From: Prevotellaceae bacterium UBA1746
GTDB taxonomy: Bacteria > Bacteroidota > Bacteroidia > Bacteroidales > Bacteroidaceae
DNA: 41,684 nt
Direction: 5' to 3'
NCBI GenBank assembly: GCA_002314875.1
Contig: DCHS01000006.1
Location: forward strand, 1-41,684
A program made the translations under genes and the position numbers. Of this stretch, positions 1 through 6,524 are shown piece after piece; the stretch's first letter is position 1, and every line of letters begins with the position of its first letter. Below the pieces are notes generated by a model, which did not search any database, was not told where the DNA came from, and saw nothing but the letters and a program-made list of their open reading frames with translations.

Positions 1-39
1 GAAGTGAAGGCTGTTGGTAGAGAACTTATTGAGGTTTAA
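1..39 (+). CDS. C-terminal end of an unidentified protein (partial)
   Basis: The first 39 bases read in frame 1 as 12 sense codons (EVKAVGRELIEV) followed by TAA. This looks like the tail of a gene that begins before the window. The fragment is too short to name a family. The next gene starts 38 bases later on the same strand, so the two could be cotranscribed. It could also be a chance open frame. Confidence 0.45.
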   Translation, partial: EVKAVGRELIEV

Positions 40-77
40 CACGTGATTTTTTATATCTTAATACATTAATAGAAAAA

Positions 78-533
78 ATGAGAAAAGTATTATCTATGAT
101 GGTAGCCATTATGGCTATGGTTTCCCTTTTTTCTTGCGAGAAAGAAGCAAATGGTGAAGAACCTATAGGTGGCTGGGAAAAGATGAAATGGGAAAAAGTA
201 TCGTATACAACCGAAAATTTTCAAGGAGCTACTTATTATAAAGTACCCAAAGAGGGTGGCACATATACCTTCAAATGTACCAATTATCCTGCTTTCATCA
301 TAAATGGCGTCATGGTAGTCGACCTAGGGTATGGAACTAATAATCAAACCTATTATTTCCCACAAGAAGACGATCCTCATAAACTTGAATGCGAGGCAGT
401 CACAGTAAACGTAGAAAACCAAGTAGTCACTGTCACGATTGCTCCACAATCAGAGAATCCTTCAAGAATAATTACTCTGACCGTTACATATGGCTCCGTT
501 TCCGGTAGTTTCTCTTTTATACAAGAATTTTAA
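78..533 (+). CDS. Small lipoprotein with a BACON-like/Ig-like domain
   Basis: This 151-residue protein has a short basic N-terminus, a hydrophobic stretch and a lipobox ending in SLFSC (Cys20), so it should be exported, lipidated and membrane-anchored. The mature part is beta-rich. Its end, with the pattern SxNPSRIITLTVTYG...SFSFIQEF, resembles the last strands of BACON domains, which in Bacteroidota lipoproteins often end in a Thr/Phe-x-Ile-x-Gln motif. BACON domains are usually linked to carbohydrate or mucin contact, but no catalytic domain is attached here and no polysaccharide locus is nearby. ATG at 78 is preceded by an A-rich stretch (agaaaaa), typical of this phylum. The precise role is unknown. 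Confidence 0.75.
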   Translation: MRKVLSMMVAIMAMVSLFSCEKEANGEEPIGGWEKMKWEKVSYTTENFQGATYYKVPKEGGTYTFKCTNYPAFIINGVMVVDLGYGTNNQTYYFPQEDDPHKLECEAVTVNVENQVVTVTIAPQSENPSRIITLTVTYGSVSGSFSFIQEF

Positions 534-585
534 GAATTAGAGAAATATCTCAGGGGTCTTATAAAGACAAATTTGGGACAAAAAT

Positions 586-622
586 AAAACGTAAAGCATT
601 GAATTTCAACGCCTTACGTTTT
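586..622. terminator. Bidirectional intrinsic terminator between the lipoprotein gene and tRNA-Ser
   Basis: AAAACGTAA (586-594) pairs perfectly with TTACGTTTT (614-622), with a further GC and TTG/CAA inner stem interrupted by single mismatches. On the minus strand the hairpin starts a few bases after the tRNA-Ser 3' end and is followed by a T-rich run (TTTTATTTTTG), as expected for a tRNA terminator. On the plus strand it lies 53 bases after the lipoprotein stop and can end that transcript too. Confidence 0.8.
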
Positions 623-626
623 GTTG

Positions 627-711
627 CGGAGAGAGAGGGATTCGAACCCCCGGTACCTCTCGGTACGGCAGTTTTCAAGACTGCTGTAATCGACCACTCT
701 ACCATCTCTCC
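627..711 (-). tRNA. tRNA-Ser (anticodon UGA)
   Basis: On the minus strand the acceptor stem GGAGAGA (711-705) pairs with TCTCTCC (634-628), with a G discriminator at 627. The T arm contains GGTTCGAATCC. The anticodon loop is CTTGAAA with TGA at plus-strand 675-677. The long variable arm (stem built from TACC/GGTA) marks a class II tRNA, which fits serine. The 3' CCA is not encoded, so it must be added after transcription. A terminator follows at 586-622 and a promoter precedes it at 748-779. Confidence 0.95.
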
Positions 712-747
712 TGAGCGATTTAGATGAGTGATTTCGTAAATCGACTG

Positions 748-779
748 CAAATTTACGGTGGATTTTTGAGTCTTGCAAG
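748..779 (-). promoter_or_regulatory. Putative promoter of tRNA-Ser
   Basis: The minus strand reads TAAATTTG at 755-748, an exact match to the Bacteroidetes -7 box TAnnTTTG. CTTG at 779-776, 20 bases upstream, is one mismatch from the -33 box TTTG. Transcription would start around 740, about 30 bases before the mature tRNA. Confidence 0.6.
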
Positions 780-837
780 TTTTCGTCGTCTTTTTTTTGC
801 TTTTTATAGCTTTTTCTTCCCATTTTGTCGCGTCAAC

Positions 838-869
838 CTTGCTTTTTTCAAAAAATAATCATAATTTTG
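838..869 (+). promoter_or_regulatory. Putative promoter of the AraC-family gene
   Basis: TAATTTTG at 862-869 matches the -7 consensus TAnnTTTG exactly. CTTG at 838-841, 20 bases upstream, is a near match to the -33 box. The resulting leader before ATG 923 is roughly 45 bases. The site is divergent from the tRNA-Ser promoter, so the two promoters together account for the 211-base gap between 712 and 922. Confidence 0.5.
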
Positions 870-922
870 CAGTCCTTTGAAGTCAATCATCAACTGCACC
901 TATTATAAAGCAAGAATTTTAT

Positions 923-1816
923 ATGAAACATCGTGATATCCGACGCATCGACATCGATGACGCTCGTCCTTATGCCAATGTATATCGTCTCGACGACGAC
1001 TCCAACGAACTCCTGATTGTTGAAAACTGGAACCATGTCCCTCTGCAGGGAAAGGCTCTCCAGACGGGATTTGTTCTGCTTGCCATGTGCAAGTCGGGAT
1101 CTATCTCCTTTATCCTCAACGGTCAGAAGCACCGTCTCGAAGAGGGTGGAGCTCTGGTGACTTTCGGACAGTCCGTTCTCGAAGAAGTCGAGATGAGCGA
1201 TGATTTTGATGCCGTTGCAATTATCCAAAGCCACGACTTTTTCCAGGAGTCTCTGATGTCGATGATTCACCTCTGGCCCTTCCTCCTCTTTTTAATGGAG
1301 AATCCCGTTCTACAACTTGGAGAAGAAGAGCGTCAGAACATCCATGCAAACTACGAACTTCTTGTTAACAGATTTCGCCAGGATAACAATCCGTTCCTCC
1401 GTGAGGCTACCATCTGCAATCTGCAGGCAGCCTATCTTGACTTATGTTCTTCGCTGAGTAAGCTCCATGTTGAGAACGTGAATGTTCCTTCCCGTTCGTA
1501 CGGCATCTTCGACCGCTTCATCCGTCTCCTTTCACGCGAATATATGGAGCACCGCGATGTTCAGTGGTATGCCGCCGAAATCAACCTCACTCCGAAATAC
1601 CTCTCCGAAGTTGTTAAGACTGTTTCCGGCCGTACTGCGAGCCAGTGGATCAGTCTCCTCGTTGTGACCGAGATGAAGTCTCTTCTTCGCAACACGAATC
1701 TCTCCATCAAGGAGATCACCCAGAAGATGAATTTTCCCAACCAGAGTTTCTTCGGAAAGTATTTCAAGAACATCACGGGTATCTCTCCCCTCGATTTCAG
1801 AAACTATAAAAAATAG
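923..1816 (+). CDS. AraC-family transcriptional regulator
   Basis: A 297-residue, probably cytoplasmic DNA-binding regulator. The last ~100 residues form the AraC/XylS helix-turn-helix domain: the first helix pair falls in the region reading YAAEINLTPKYLSEVVK, the second in IKEITQKMNFPNQSFFGKYFK, followed by the family signature GISPLDFRN. The N-terminal ~170 residues resemble the cupin-like sensor half of Bacteroidales AraC proteins, with no recognisable ligand site. It is monocistronic, between its own promoter and a strong terminator at 1834-1865. Its target is not evident: the neighbours are a tRNA and a convergent DUF4831 gene. ATG at 923 is the first start in the frame after the predicted transcription start. 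Confidence 0.9.
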   Translation: MKHRDIRRIDIDDARPYANVYRLDDDSNELLIVENWNHVPLQGKALQTGFVLLAMCKSGSISFILNGQKHRLEEGGALVTFGQSVLEEVEMSDDFDAVAIIQSHDFFQESLMSMIHLWPFLLFLMENPVLQLGEEERQNIHANYELLVNRFRQDNNPFLREATICNLQAAYLDLCSSLSKLHVENVNVPSRSYGIFDRFIRLLSREYMEHRDVQWYAAEINLTPKYLSEVVKTVSGRTASQWISLLVVTEMKSLLRNTNLSIKEITQKMNFPNQSFFGKYFKNITGISPLDFRNYKK

Positions 1817-1833
1817 TTCTCACTGATAACGAT

Positions 1834-1865
1834 AAAGGCTGGGCAGCGTTGCTGCTCAGCCTTTT
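1834..1865. terminator. Bidirectional terminator between convergent araC-type and DUF4831 genes
   Basis: AAAGGCTGGGCAGC (1834-1847) and GCTGCTCAGCCTTT (1851-1864) pair along 14 positions with one G-T wobble and a 3-base loop. A-rich and T-rich flanks make it work in both directions. It lies 17 bases after the AraC-type stop and 31 bases beyond the DUF4831 stop. Confidence 0.87.
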
Positions 1866-1895
1866 ATATTGTCTTAGACTTTCTACTTCAACTTT

Positions 1896-2978
1896 TCACT
1901 TTACCGGTGCATCCATGTCGACTTTGTCGAGGCCACCCGTGACAGGGTTGACGAGGATACGTGTGGTGTACTTCTTGTTGAACAAATCACCGCCAAGGTG
2001 CTCGATATTACCCATTTGTGCAACGGAAATGATAGCGCTTTCGACTTCCTTTTCTGCATTGCGGAGAGTCAGGTTTGCACGGCCGGGAATACGGTAGCGC
2101 AGATCAGGAAGTTCCTTCTTCTTTGCAGCCTTCGGGTCAAGTGTGGGGTCGGGGAGCATGGTGACATTATGCACGCTTAAATAATAAGGTTCGCCTGCGA
2201 GATCATCAGCATCCACCATACCCAGATGACGGGAGAAACGGAATACCAACTGATCGGTGACATCCACTGACGGGGTGTAGTCATAGACGAAAATCTGCTG
2301 CTCAGTAGAAGTTGTTCCGACATAGAGCGAATAGAGCGCTTTCTCTTCACGAGACAATTCAGCGAACATCGTAGAGAGCTGTTCGTTATTCTCAGGATTG
2401 AAGTCCGCCTGGCCCTTTGCCAGTTCCGTGCGGTTCTCGCGGATATCGAAAATCTCCTGTGCGATGAGCTCTGCACGCTTGGATTCCGTAGCCGCGCGCT
2501 GGATATCCTGGGAGAAGAAATCAGTCGGTGTATACTGCTCCTTGGTCAGCGGAGTCGTCTTCGGTGCAGGGAGTTCCTTTGGGAGGTCACACTCAGTGTT
2601 GACAGCGAGTAAACGACCGTCAGGAGCCAGGGTTACCAGTGGTGCACTGGACTTGGGATTCAATGCAATAGTGTAAACGTGGTTCTTGTCGGGAACACCA
2701 TAAGGAACGAACTGGATATCGTCTATTTTCCATTCGTCGTAGGTTGTCTGAGGAGCGTCGCTGACACTGAAATAGCGTTCAGCGTAGGCACAGAGCGAAC
2801 CAGGGTGATGCGTGGTTCGGGTTGCAGTGACGACGATGCGTACTGCAGTCTGCGGAAGGAAATAAGTGATACCGTCAGTTGTGATGCCAGGTCGATAGTC
2901 GTTCACCATAGTCTGCGCTTGTGAAGCGGTGGCGAGCAAGGCCATGAAAGTCAGCGGTAATATGCGATAAAACTTCAT
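1896..2978 (-). CDS. DUF4831 family exported protein
   Basis: A 360-residue protein with a classical signal peptide (MKFYRILPLTFMALLATASQAQ, cut after AQA/AQ), so it is periplasmic or outer-membrane associated. No lipobox Cys is present. The order of conserved stretches (TYFLPQTAVRIVV, then CAYAERYF, then the VPDKNHVYTIALNPKS region) matches my memory of the Bacteroidales DUF4831 family, whose function is not known. A charged helical middle (about residues 150-215) is followed by a second beta-rich half with LRYRIPGRANL. It is transcribed alone, convergent with the AraC-type gene and divergent from der. The family name is from recognition, not a search. Confidence 0.75.
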   Translation of the reverse strand: MKFYRILPLTFMALLATASQAQTMVNDYRPGITTDGITYFLPQTAVRIVVTATRTTHHPGSLCAYAERYFSVSDAPQTTYDEWKIDDIQFVPYGVPDKNHVYTIALNPKSSAPLVTLAPDGRLLAVNTECDLPKELPAPKTTPLTKEQYTPTDFFSQDIQRAATESKRAELIAQEIFDIRENRTELAKGQADFNPENNEQLSTMFAELSREEKALYSLYVGTTSTEQQIFVYDYTPSVDVTDQLVFRFSRHLGMVDADDLAGEPYYLSVHNVTMLPDPTLDPKAAKKKELPDLRYRIPGRANLTLRNAEKEVESAIISVAQMGNIEHLGGDLFNKKYTTRILVNPVTGGLDKVDMDAPVK

Positions 2979-3000
2979 TGTGAATCAGAAAGTTTAATGG

Positions 3001-3030
3001 TAATTTTGCAATTTGGTGCGTGCAAAATTA
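3001..3030. promoter_or_regulatory. Inverted repeat carrying two facing -7 boxes (DUF4831 promoter, possible upstream der promoter)
   Basis: TAATTTTGCA (3001-3010) is repeated as its exact reverse complement TGCAAAATTA (3021-3030). Each arm contains a perfect Bacteroidetes -7 box, TAATTTTG. The minus-strand box (3030-3023) is well placed for the DUF4831 gene (ATG at 2978, leader about 38 bases). The plus-strand box (3001-3008) points to der but is more than 200 bases away. No convincing -33 box accompanies either. The symmetry could also serve as a regulator site. Confidence 0.5.
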
Positions 3031-3102
3031 GAACATTCTCTTCAAAGGGAGAAATTTTTCGTTGTTTTTTCTGCTAAAAAGTGTTAGTAAGGGGTGTTTT
3101 CG

Positions 3103-3134
3103 TTTGGTCGTGTGGGTAAATTGTCTTAATTTTG
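3103..3134 (+). promoter_or_regulatory. Promoter of the der operon
   Basis: TTTG (3103-3106), 20 bases, then TAATTTTG (3127-3134): both boxes match the Bacteroidetes sigma-ABfr consensus exactly. The start would be near 3141, giving a leader of about 80 bases before the der ATG at 3220. Confidence 0.75.
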
Positions 3135-3152
3135 CACCGTCATTTTAATTAT

Positions 3153-3172
3153 GCGTGCGTATGTAGGCACGC
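3153..3172 (+). other. Short hairpin in the der mRNA leader
   Basis: GCGTGC (3153-3158) pairs with GCACGC (3167-3172) around an 8-base loop. It sits about 12 bases after the predicted transcription start and 47 bases before the ATG. There is no U run, so it is not a terminator. It could stabilise the 5' end of the mRNA. Confidence 0.35.
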
Positions 3173-3219
3173 GAGAATTCTTTCAATATATTTTTAACGA
3201 AAACCAAACAGAATAAAGA

Positions 3220-4533
3220 ATGTCAAATTTAGTTGCTATAGTTGGACGTCCTAATGTGGGCAAGTCCACACTTTTCAATCGACTCACCGGCACACGACAG
3301 GCCATTGTCAGTGACGAGGCGGGAACGACCCGCGACCGTCAGTACGGCAAGGTAGAGTGGTGCCAGAAGGAATTTTCCATCGTTGATACCGGTGGATGGG
3401 TAGTCAATAGTGATGATATCTTTGAAGGCGAAATCCGCAAGCAGGTAAGTATTGCCACCGAGGAGAGCGATCTGATCCTTTTCCTCGTTGATGTCGCCAA
3501 CGGTGTTACTGACCTCGATGTTGCCGTTGCCCAGATTCTCCGCCGTTCAAAGGTACCCGTAATCCTCTGCTGTAACAAGGTGGACAATAACGAAGACCGT
3601 TATGGCGCTCCTGAATTCTACAGCCTCGGCCTCGGCGATCCCTTCTGCGTCAGCGCAGCAACCGGAAGCGGAACCGGCGACCTCCTCGATGAAATCCTCA
3701 AGATGCTCCCTGCGGTAGAAGAGGAAAATACCGAAGACAATATCCCACGCTTCGCCATCGTCGGCCGTCCTAACGCTGGAAAGTCCAGCCTTATCAATGC
3801 CTTTATTGGTGAAGACCGCCACATTGTTACCGATATCGCAGGTACCACCCGTGACTCCATCTACACCCGTTATGACAAGTTCGGCTTTGACTTCTACCTC
3901 GTTGATACCGCCGGTATCCGTAAGAAGAACAAGGTGACCGAAGACTTGGAATTCTACAGCGTGATGCGTAGTATCCGTGCCATCGAGAACAGCGATGTCT
4001 GCATCCTTATGATTGATGCTACCCGCGGTATCGAAGCCCAGGATATGAACATCTTCCAGCTCATCCAGCGTAACAACAAGAGTCTCGTTGTCGTTGTCAA
4101 CAAGTGGGATACCGTTGAAGACAAGACCCAGCAGACCATCACCTATTTCGAGAATACCATCCGCGAACGTATGGCACCGTTTACCGATTTTCCCATCATC
4201 TTCGGTAGCGCCCTCACCAAGCAGCGTATTTTCAAGGTCCTCGAAACTGCTAAGGAAGTTTATCTGAACCGCAAGCGCCATGTCACCACGGCAAAACTCA
4301 ATGAAGAGATGCTTCCCCTCATCGAGTCCTATCCGCCCCCCTCAATCAAGGGTAAGTACATCAAGATCAAGTACTGCTCACAGGTTCGTGACACCCAGAT
4401 CCCCACTTTCGTTTTCTATGCGAATCTTCCCCAATATGTCAAGGATCCCTACAAGCGCTTCCTTGAAAACAAGATCCGCGAGCGTTGGGATTTCAGCGGT
4501 TGTCCCATCAATGTCTTCGTTCGTCAGAAGTAA
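3220..4533 (+). CDS. der: Ribosome biogenesis GTPase Der (EngA)
   Basis: Der is an essential GTPase with two G domains that binds the 50S subunit and helps its late assembly. Both G domains are visible in 437 residues: the first has P-loop GRPNVGKST (about 8-16), DTGG and NKVD; the second has GRPNAGKSS, DTAG and NKWD. The C-terminal ~90 residues form the KH-like domain, including the stretch PSIKGKYIKIKYCSQV. The length is normal for the family. It is first in its transcription unit, behind a clear promoter. A small lipoprotein gene starts 16 bases after its stop (at the chosen ATG) and is probably cotranscribed. Confidence 0.97.
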   Translation: MSNLVAIVGRPNVGKSTLFNRLTGTRQAIVSDEAGTTRDRQYGKVEWCQKEFSIVDTGGWVVNSDDIFEGEIRKQVSIATEESDLILFLVDVANGVTDLDVAVAQILRRSKVPVILCCNKVDNNEDRYGAPEFYSLGLGDPFCVSAATGSGTGDLLDEILKMLPAVEEENTEDNIPRFAIVGRPNAGKSSLINAFIGEDRHIVTDIAGTTRDSIYTRYDKFGFDFYLVDTAGIRKKNKVTEDLEFYSVMRSIRAIENSDVCILMIDATRGIEAQDMNIFQLIQRNNKSLVVVVNKWDTVEDKTQQTITYFENTIRERMAPFTDFPIIFGSALTKQRIFKVLETAKEVYLNRKRHVTTAKLNEEMLPLIESYPPPSIKGKYIKIKYCSQVRDTQIPTFVFYANLPQYVKDPYKRFLENKIRERWDFSGCPINVFVRQK

Positions 4534-4549
4534 CCAAACTTGAATGCCG

Positions 4550-4972
4550 ATGAAGATGCTCCGATTGCTTTTTGCAATGATGACGATGATGCTGATGGTA
4601 ACGGCGTGTGGCGGAAGTTCAGAGGGAAAGGATGACAATGACAGCATTCCCGCTCTCCCGACGGAAGCCATGGTCGTCGAGATGTATAACCACTACATCA
4701 ACGGCGAATACAGCGTCTATGTTGATCAGATGCAGTCACTCGACAAGAAGCCCGAGAGTTACCGTAAGCAGATGGCAGACCTGATGAAGCAGCGTCATCG
4801 TGCACAGATTGAGGCAAAAGACCGTCCCGTTGCCTGCCGTCTCAATCGTTTCGTTGCCAATGATGACCTCACCTATGTGAATGCCTATCTCGACATTACC
4901 TATGAGGACCATTCTTATGAGACCGTCCTCGTTCCGATGGTTTACGACGGAACCCAGTGGCGACTGAAATAA
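4550..4972 (+). CDS. Small lipoprotein, probable NTF2-like/DUF4878-like fold
   Basis: This protein of about 140 residues has a hydrophobic signal and lipobox MVTAC followed by GGSSEGKDD, so it is a predicted lipoprotein. The mature part has a helical half (MVEMYNHYINGEYSVYVDQM) and ends in strands with YVNAYLDITYEDHSYETVLV and DGTQWRLK. This layout is seen in small NTF2-like lipoproteins of the DUF4878 kind; the assignment is tentative. An ATG at 4544 is possible, but 4550 gives the more typical MKMLRLL signal start. It follows der closely, and purB begins 57 bases after its stop. Confidence 0.75.
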   Translation: MKMLRLLFAMMTMMLMVTACGGSSEGKDDNDSIPALPTEAMVVEMYNHYINGEYSVYVDQMQSLDKKPESYRKQMADLMKQRHRAQIEAKDRPVACRLNRFVANDDLTYVNAYLDITYEDHSYETVLVPMVYDGTQWRLK

Positions 4973-5029
4973 ACGTTATCCTTGCAATACACCTCCCCTC
5001 CAGCGAAACACCATAAAAACTCAATAAAC

Positions 5030-6376
5030 ATGGAATTAGACATCCTGACAGCCGTATCACCTATTGACGGCCGCTATCGTTCAAAAACCGAGAGCCTCGC
5101 TCCCTATTATTCTGAGTATGCCCTGATGAAGTACCGTGTACGTGTTGAAATTGAATATTTCATCACCCTCTGCGAACTTCCCCTTCCTCAGCTGGCATCA
5201 TTCCCCGCAGACCTTTTCCCCCGTCTCCGCAGCATCTATCAGGACTTCTCCGAAGCCGATGCCGCTCATGTAAAGGAAATCGAAAGCGTGACCAACCACG
5301 ATGTTAAGGCAATCGAATATTTCATCAAGGAACAGTTCGATGCTATCGGTGGTCTTGAGGCTTACAAGGAATTCATCCACTTCGGCCTTACCAGTCAGGA
5401 TATTAACAACACCTCCTTCCCCCTCATGCTCAAGGACAGCCTCACCGAGGTTTATATCCCCAAGCTTCAGGAAGTTATCGACGCCCTCAACGAGCGCGCA
5501 GAAGAGTGGAAGGATATCCCCATGCTCGCCAAGACTCACGGCCAGCCCGCAAGTCCTACCCGTCTCGGTAAGGAAGTGCGCGTTTTCAGCTATCGTCTCG
5601 AACAGCAGCTCGCCCAGCTCAAGGCATTGCCCATCAGTGCAAAGTTCGGTGGCGCTACCGGTAACTACAACGCTCATCATGTGGCTTATCCCGAATATGA
5701 CTGGCGTGAGTTCGGAAACAAGTTCGTCAGCGAAAAGCTCGGTCTCGTTCGTGAAGAATACACCACACAGATTAGTAACTACGACAACCTCGCAGCAATG
5801 TTTGATGTGATGAAGCGCATTCACACCATCATCATCGACTGTGACCGTGACTTCTGGCAGTATGTTTCCATGGAGTATTTCAAGCAGAAGATCAAGGCTG
5901 GCGAAGTGGGTTCCAGCGCTATGCCCCATAAGGTGAACCCCATCGACTTCGAAAATTCTGAAGGTAACCTTGGTATTGCCAATGCCATCCTCGAGCACCT
6001 CAGCCGCAAACTTCCCATCAGCCGTCTCCAGCGTGACCTCACCGACTCTACGGTAATCCGTAACATCGGTGTTCCTATGGGTCATGCAATGATTGCTTTT
6101 GCAAGCACCCTCAAAGGTCTTGGCAAACTCCTCATCCGCGAAGAGAACATCGCTCAGGACCTCGACAACTGCTGGGCAGTATGTGCCGAAGCGCTCCAGA
6201 CTGTTCTTCGTCGCGAGGCCTATCCTCATCCCTACGAAGCCCTCAAGGCTCTCACCCGCACCAATAGTGCAATCACCGAGGAGAGCATCTCTCAGTTCAT
6301 CGACACCCTCGAGGTCAGCGATGAAATCAAGGCTGAGCTTCATCGTATCAGCCCCAGTAACTATACTGGTTTATAA
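5030..6376 (+). CDS. purB: Adenylosuccinate lyase
   Basis: PurB removes fumarate from SAICAR and from adenylosuccinate, so it acts twice in purine synthesis. The 448-residue protein carries the fumarase/aspartase superfamily signature GSSAMPHKVNPIDFEN with the catalytic Ser loop, the TSQDIN region and KTHGQPASPT around the catalytic His. Length and layout match the longer E. coli-type PurB. ATG 5030 is chosen because the protein then starts MELDILTAVSPIDGRY, as in relatives; a TTG at 4982 would add 16 non-conserved residues. A near-match -7 box (TATCCTTG, 4977-4984) may give it its own promoter. Its final codons and stop run directly into a 9-bp repeat array. Confidence 0.96.
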   Translation: MELDILTAVSPIDGRYRSKTESLAPYYSEYALMKYRVRVEIEYFITLCELPLPQLASFPADLFPRLRSIYQDFSEADAAHVKEIESVTNHDVKAIEYFIKEQFDAIGGLEAYKEFIHFGLTSQDINNTSFPLMLKDSLTEVYIPKLQEVIDALNERAEEWKDIPMLAKTHGQPASPTRLGKEVRVFSYRLEQQLAQLKALPISAKFGGATGNYNAHHVAYPEYDWREFGNKFVSEKLGLVREEYTTQISNYDNLAAMFDVMKRIHTIIIDCDRDFWQYVSMEYFKQKIKAGEVGSSAMPHKVNPIDFENSEGNLGIANAILEHLSRKLPISRLQRDLTDSTVIRNIGVPMGHAMIAFASTLKGLGKLLIREENIAQDLDNCWAVCAEALQTVLRREAYPHPYEALKALTRTNSAITEESISQFIDTLEVSDEIKAELHRISPSNYTGL

Positions 6377-6449
6377 GGTTTACAGGGTTTATAAACCAAG
6401 CGCAGCATATAAACTATATAAACCAGCGTAGCGAATAAACCATATTAAA
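6368..6449 (+). repeat. A+T-rich 9-bp repeat array after purB
   Basis: Three 9-bp units (ggtttataa, ggtttacag, ggtttataa at 6368-6394) start inside the last two codons of purB and include its TAA stop. Looser copies in the other orientation (ataaacc, tataaacc, aataaacc) follow to about 6443. The same unit makes a cleaner array after asnS. It has no coding sense and no terminator-like U run. Confidence 0.65.
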
Positions 6450-6498
6450 CATCTTACACAAAAATCCATCAGGCCGTGAGGCCCGACAACAACATTAT

Positions 6499-6514
6499 AA
6501 TTAAAGCTTTAATT
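6499..6514. promoter_or_regulatory. Perfect 16-bp palindrome just before rluB
   Basis: AATTAAAGCTTTAATT reads the same on both strands and ends 10 bases before the rluB ATG. In RNA it can fold into a six-pair A-U stem overlapping the ribosome landing zone; in DNA it could bind a dimeric regulator. No other copy was noticed in the intergenic regions. Confidence 0.4.
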
Positions 6515-6524
6515 CACAGAAAAA

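Noticed and set aside
559..823. Two small minus-strand open frames across the tRNA region
   Set aside because: Both run straight through tRNA-Ser and its terminator, so coding use is implausible.
5198..6343. A 381-codon minus-strand open frame opposite purB
   Set aside because: Antisense shadow of purB; the real gene has full catalytic motifs.
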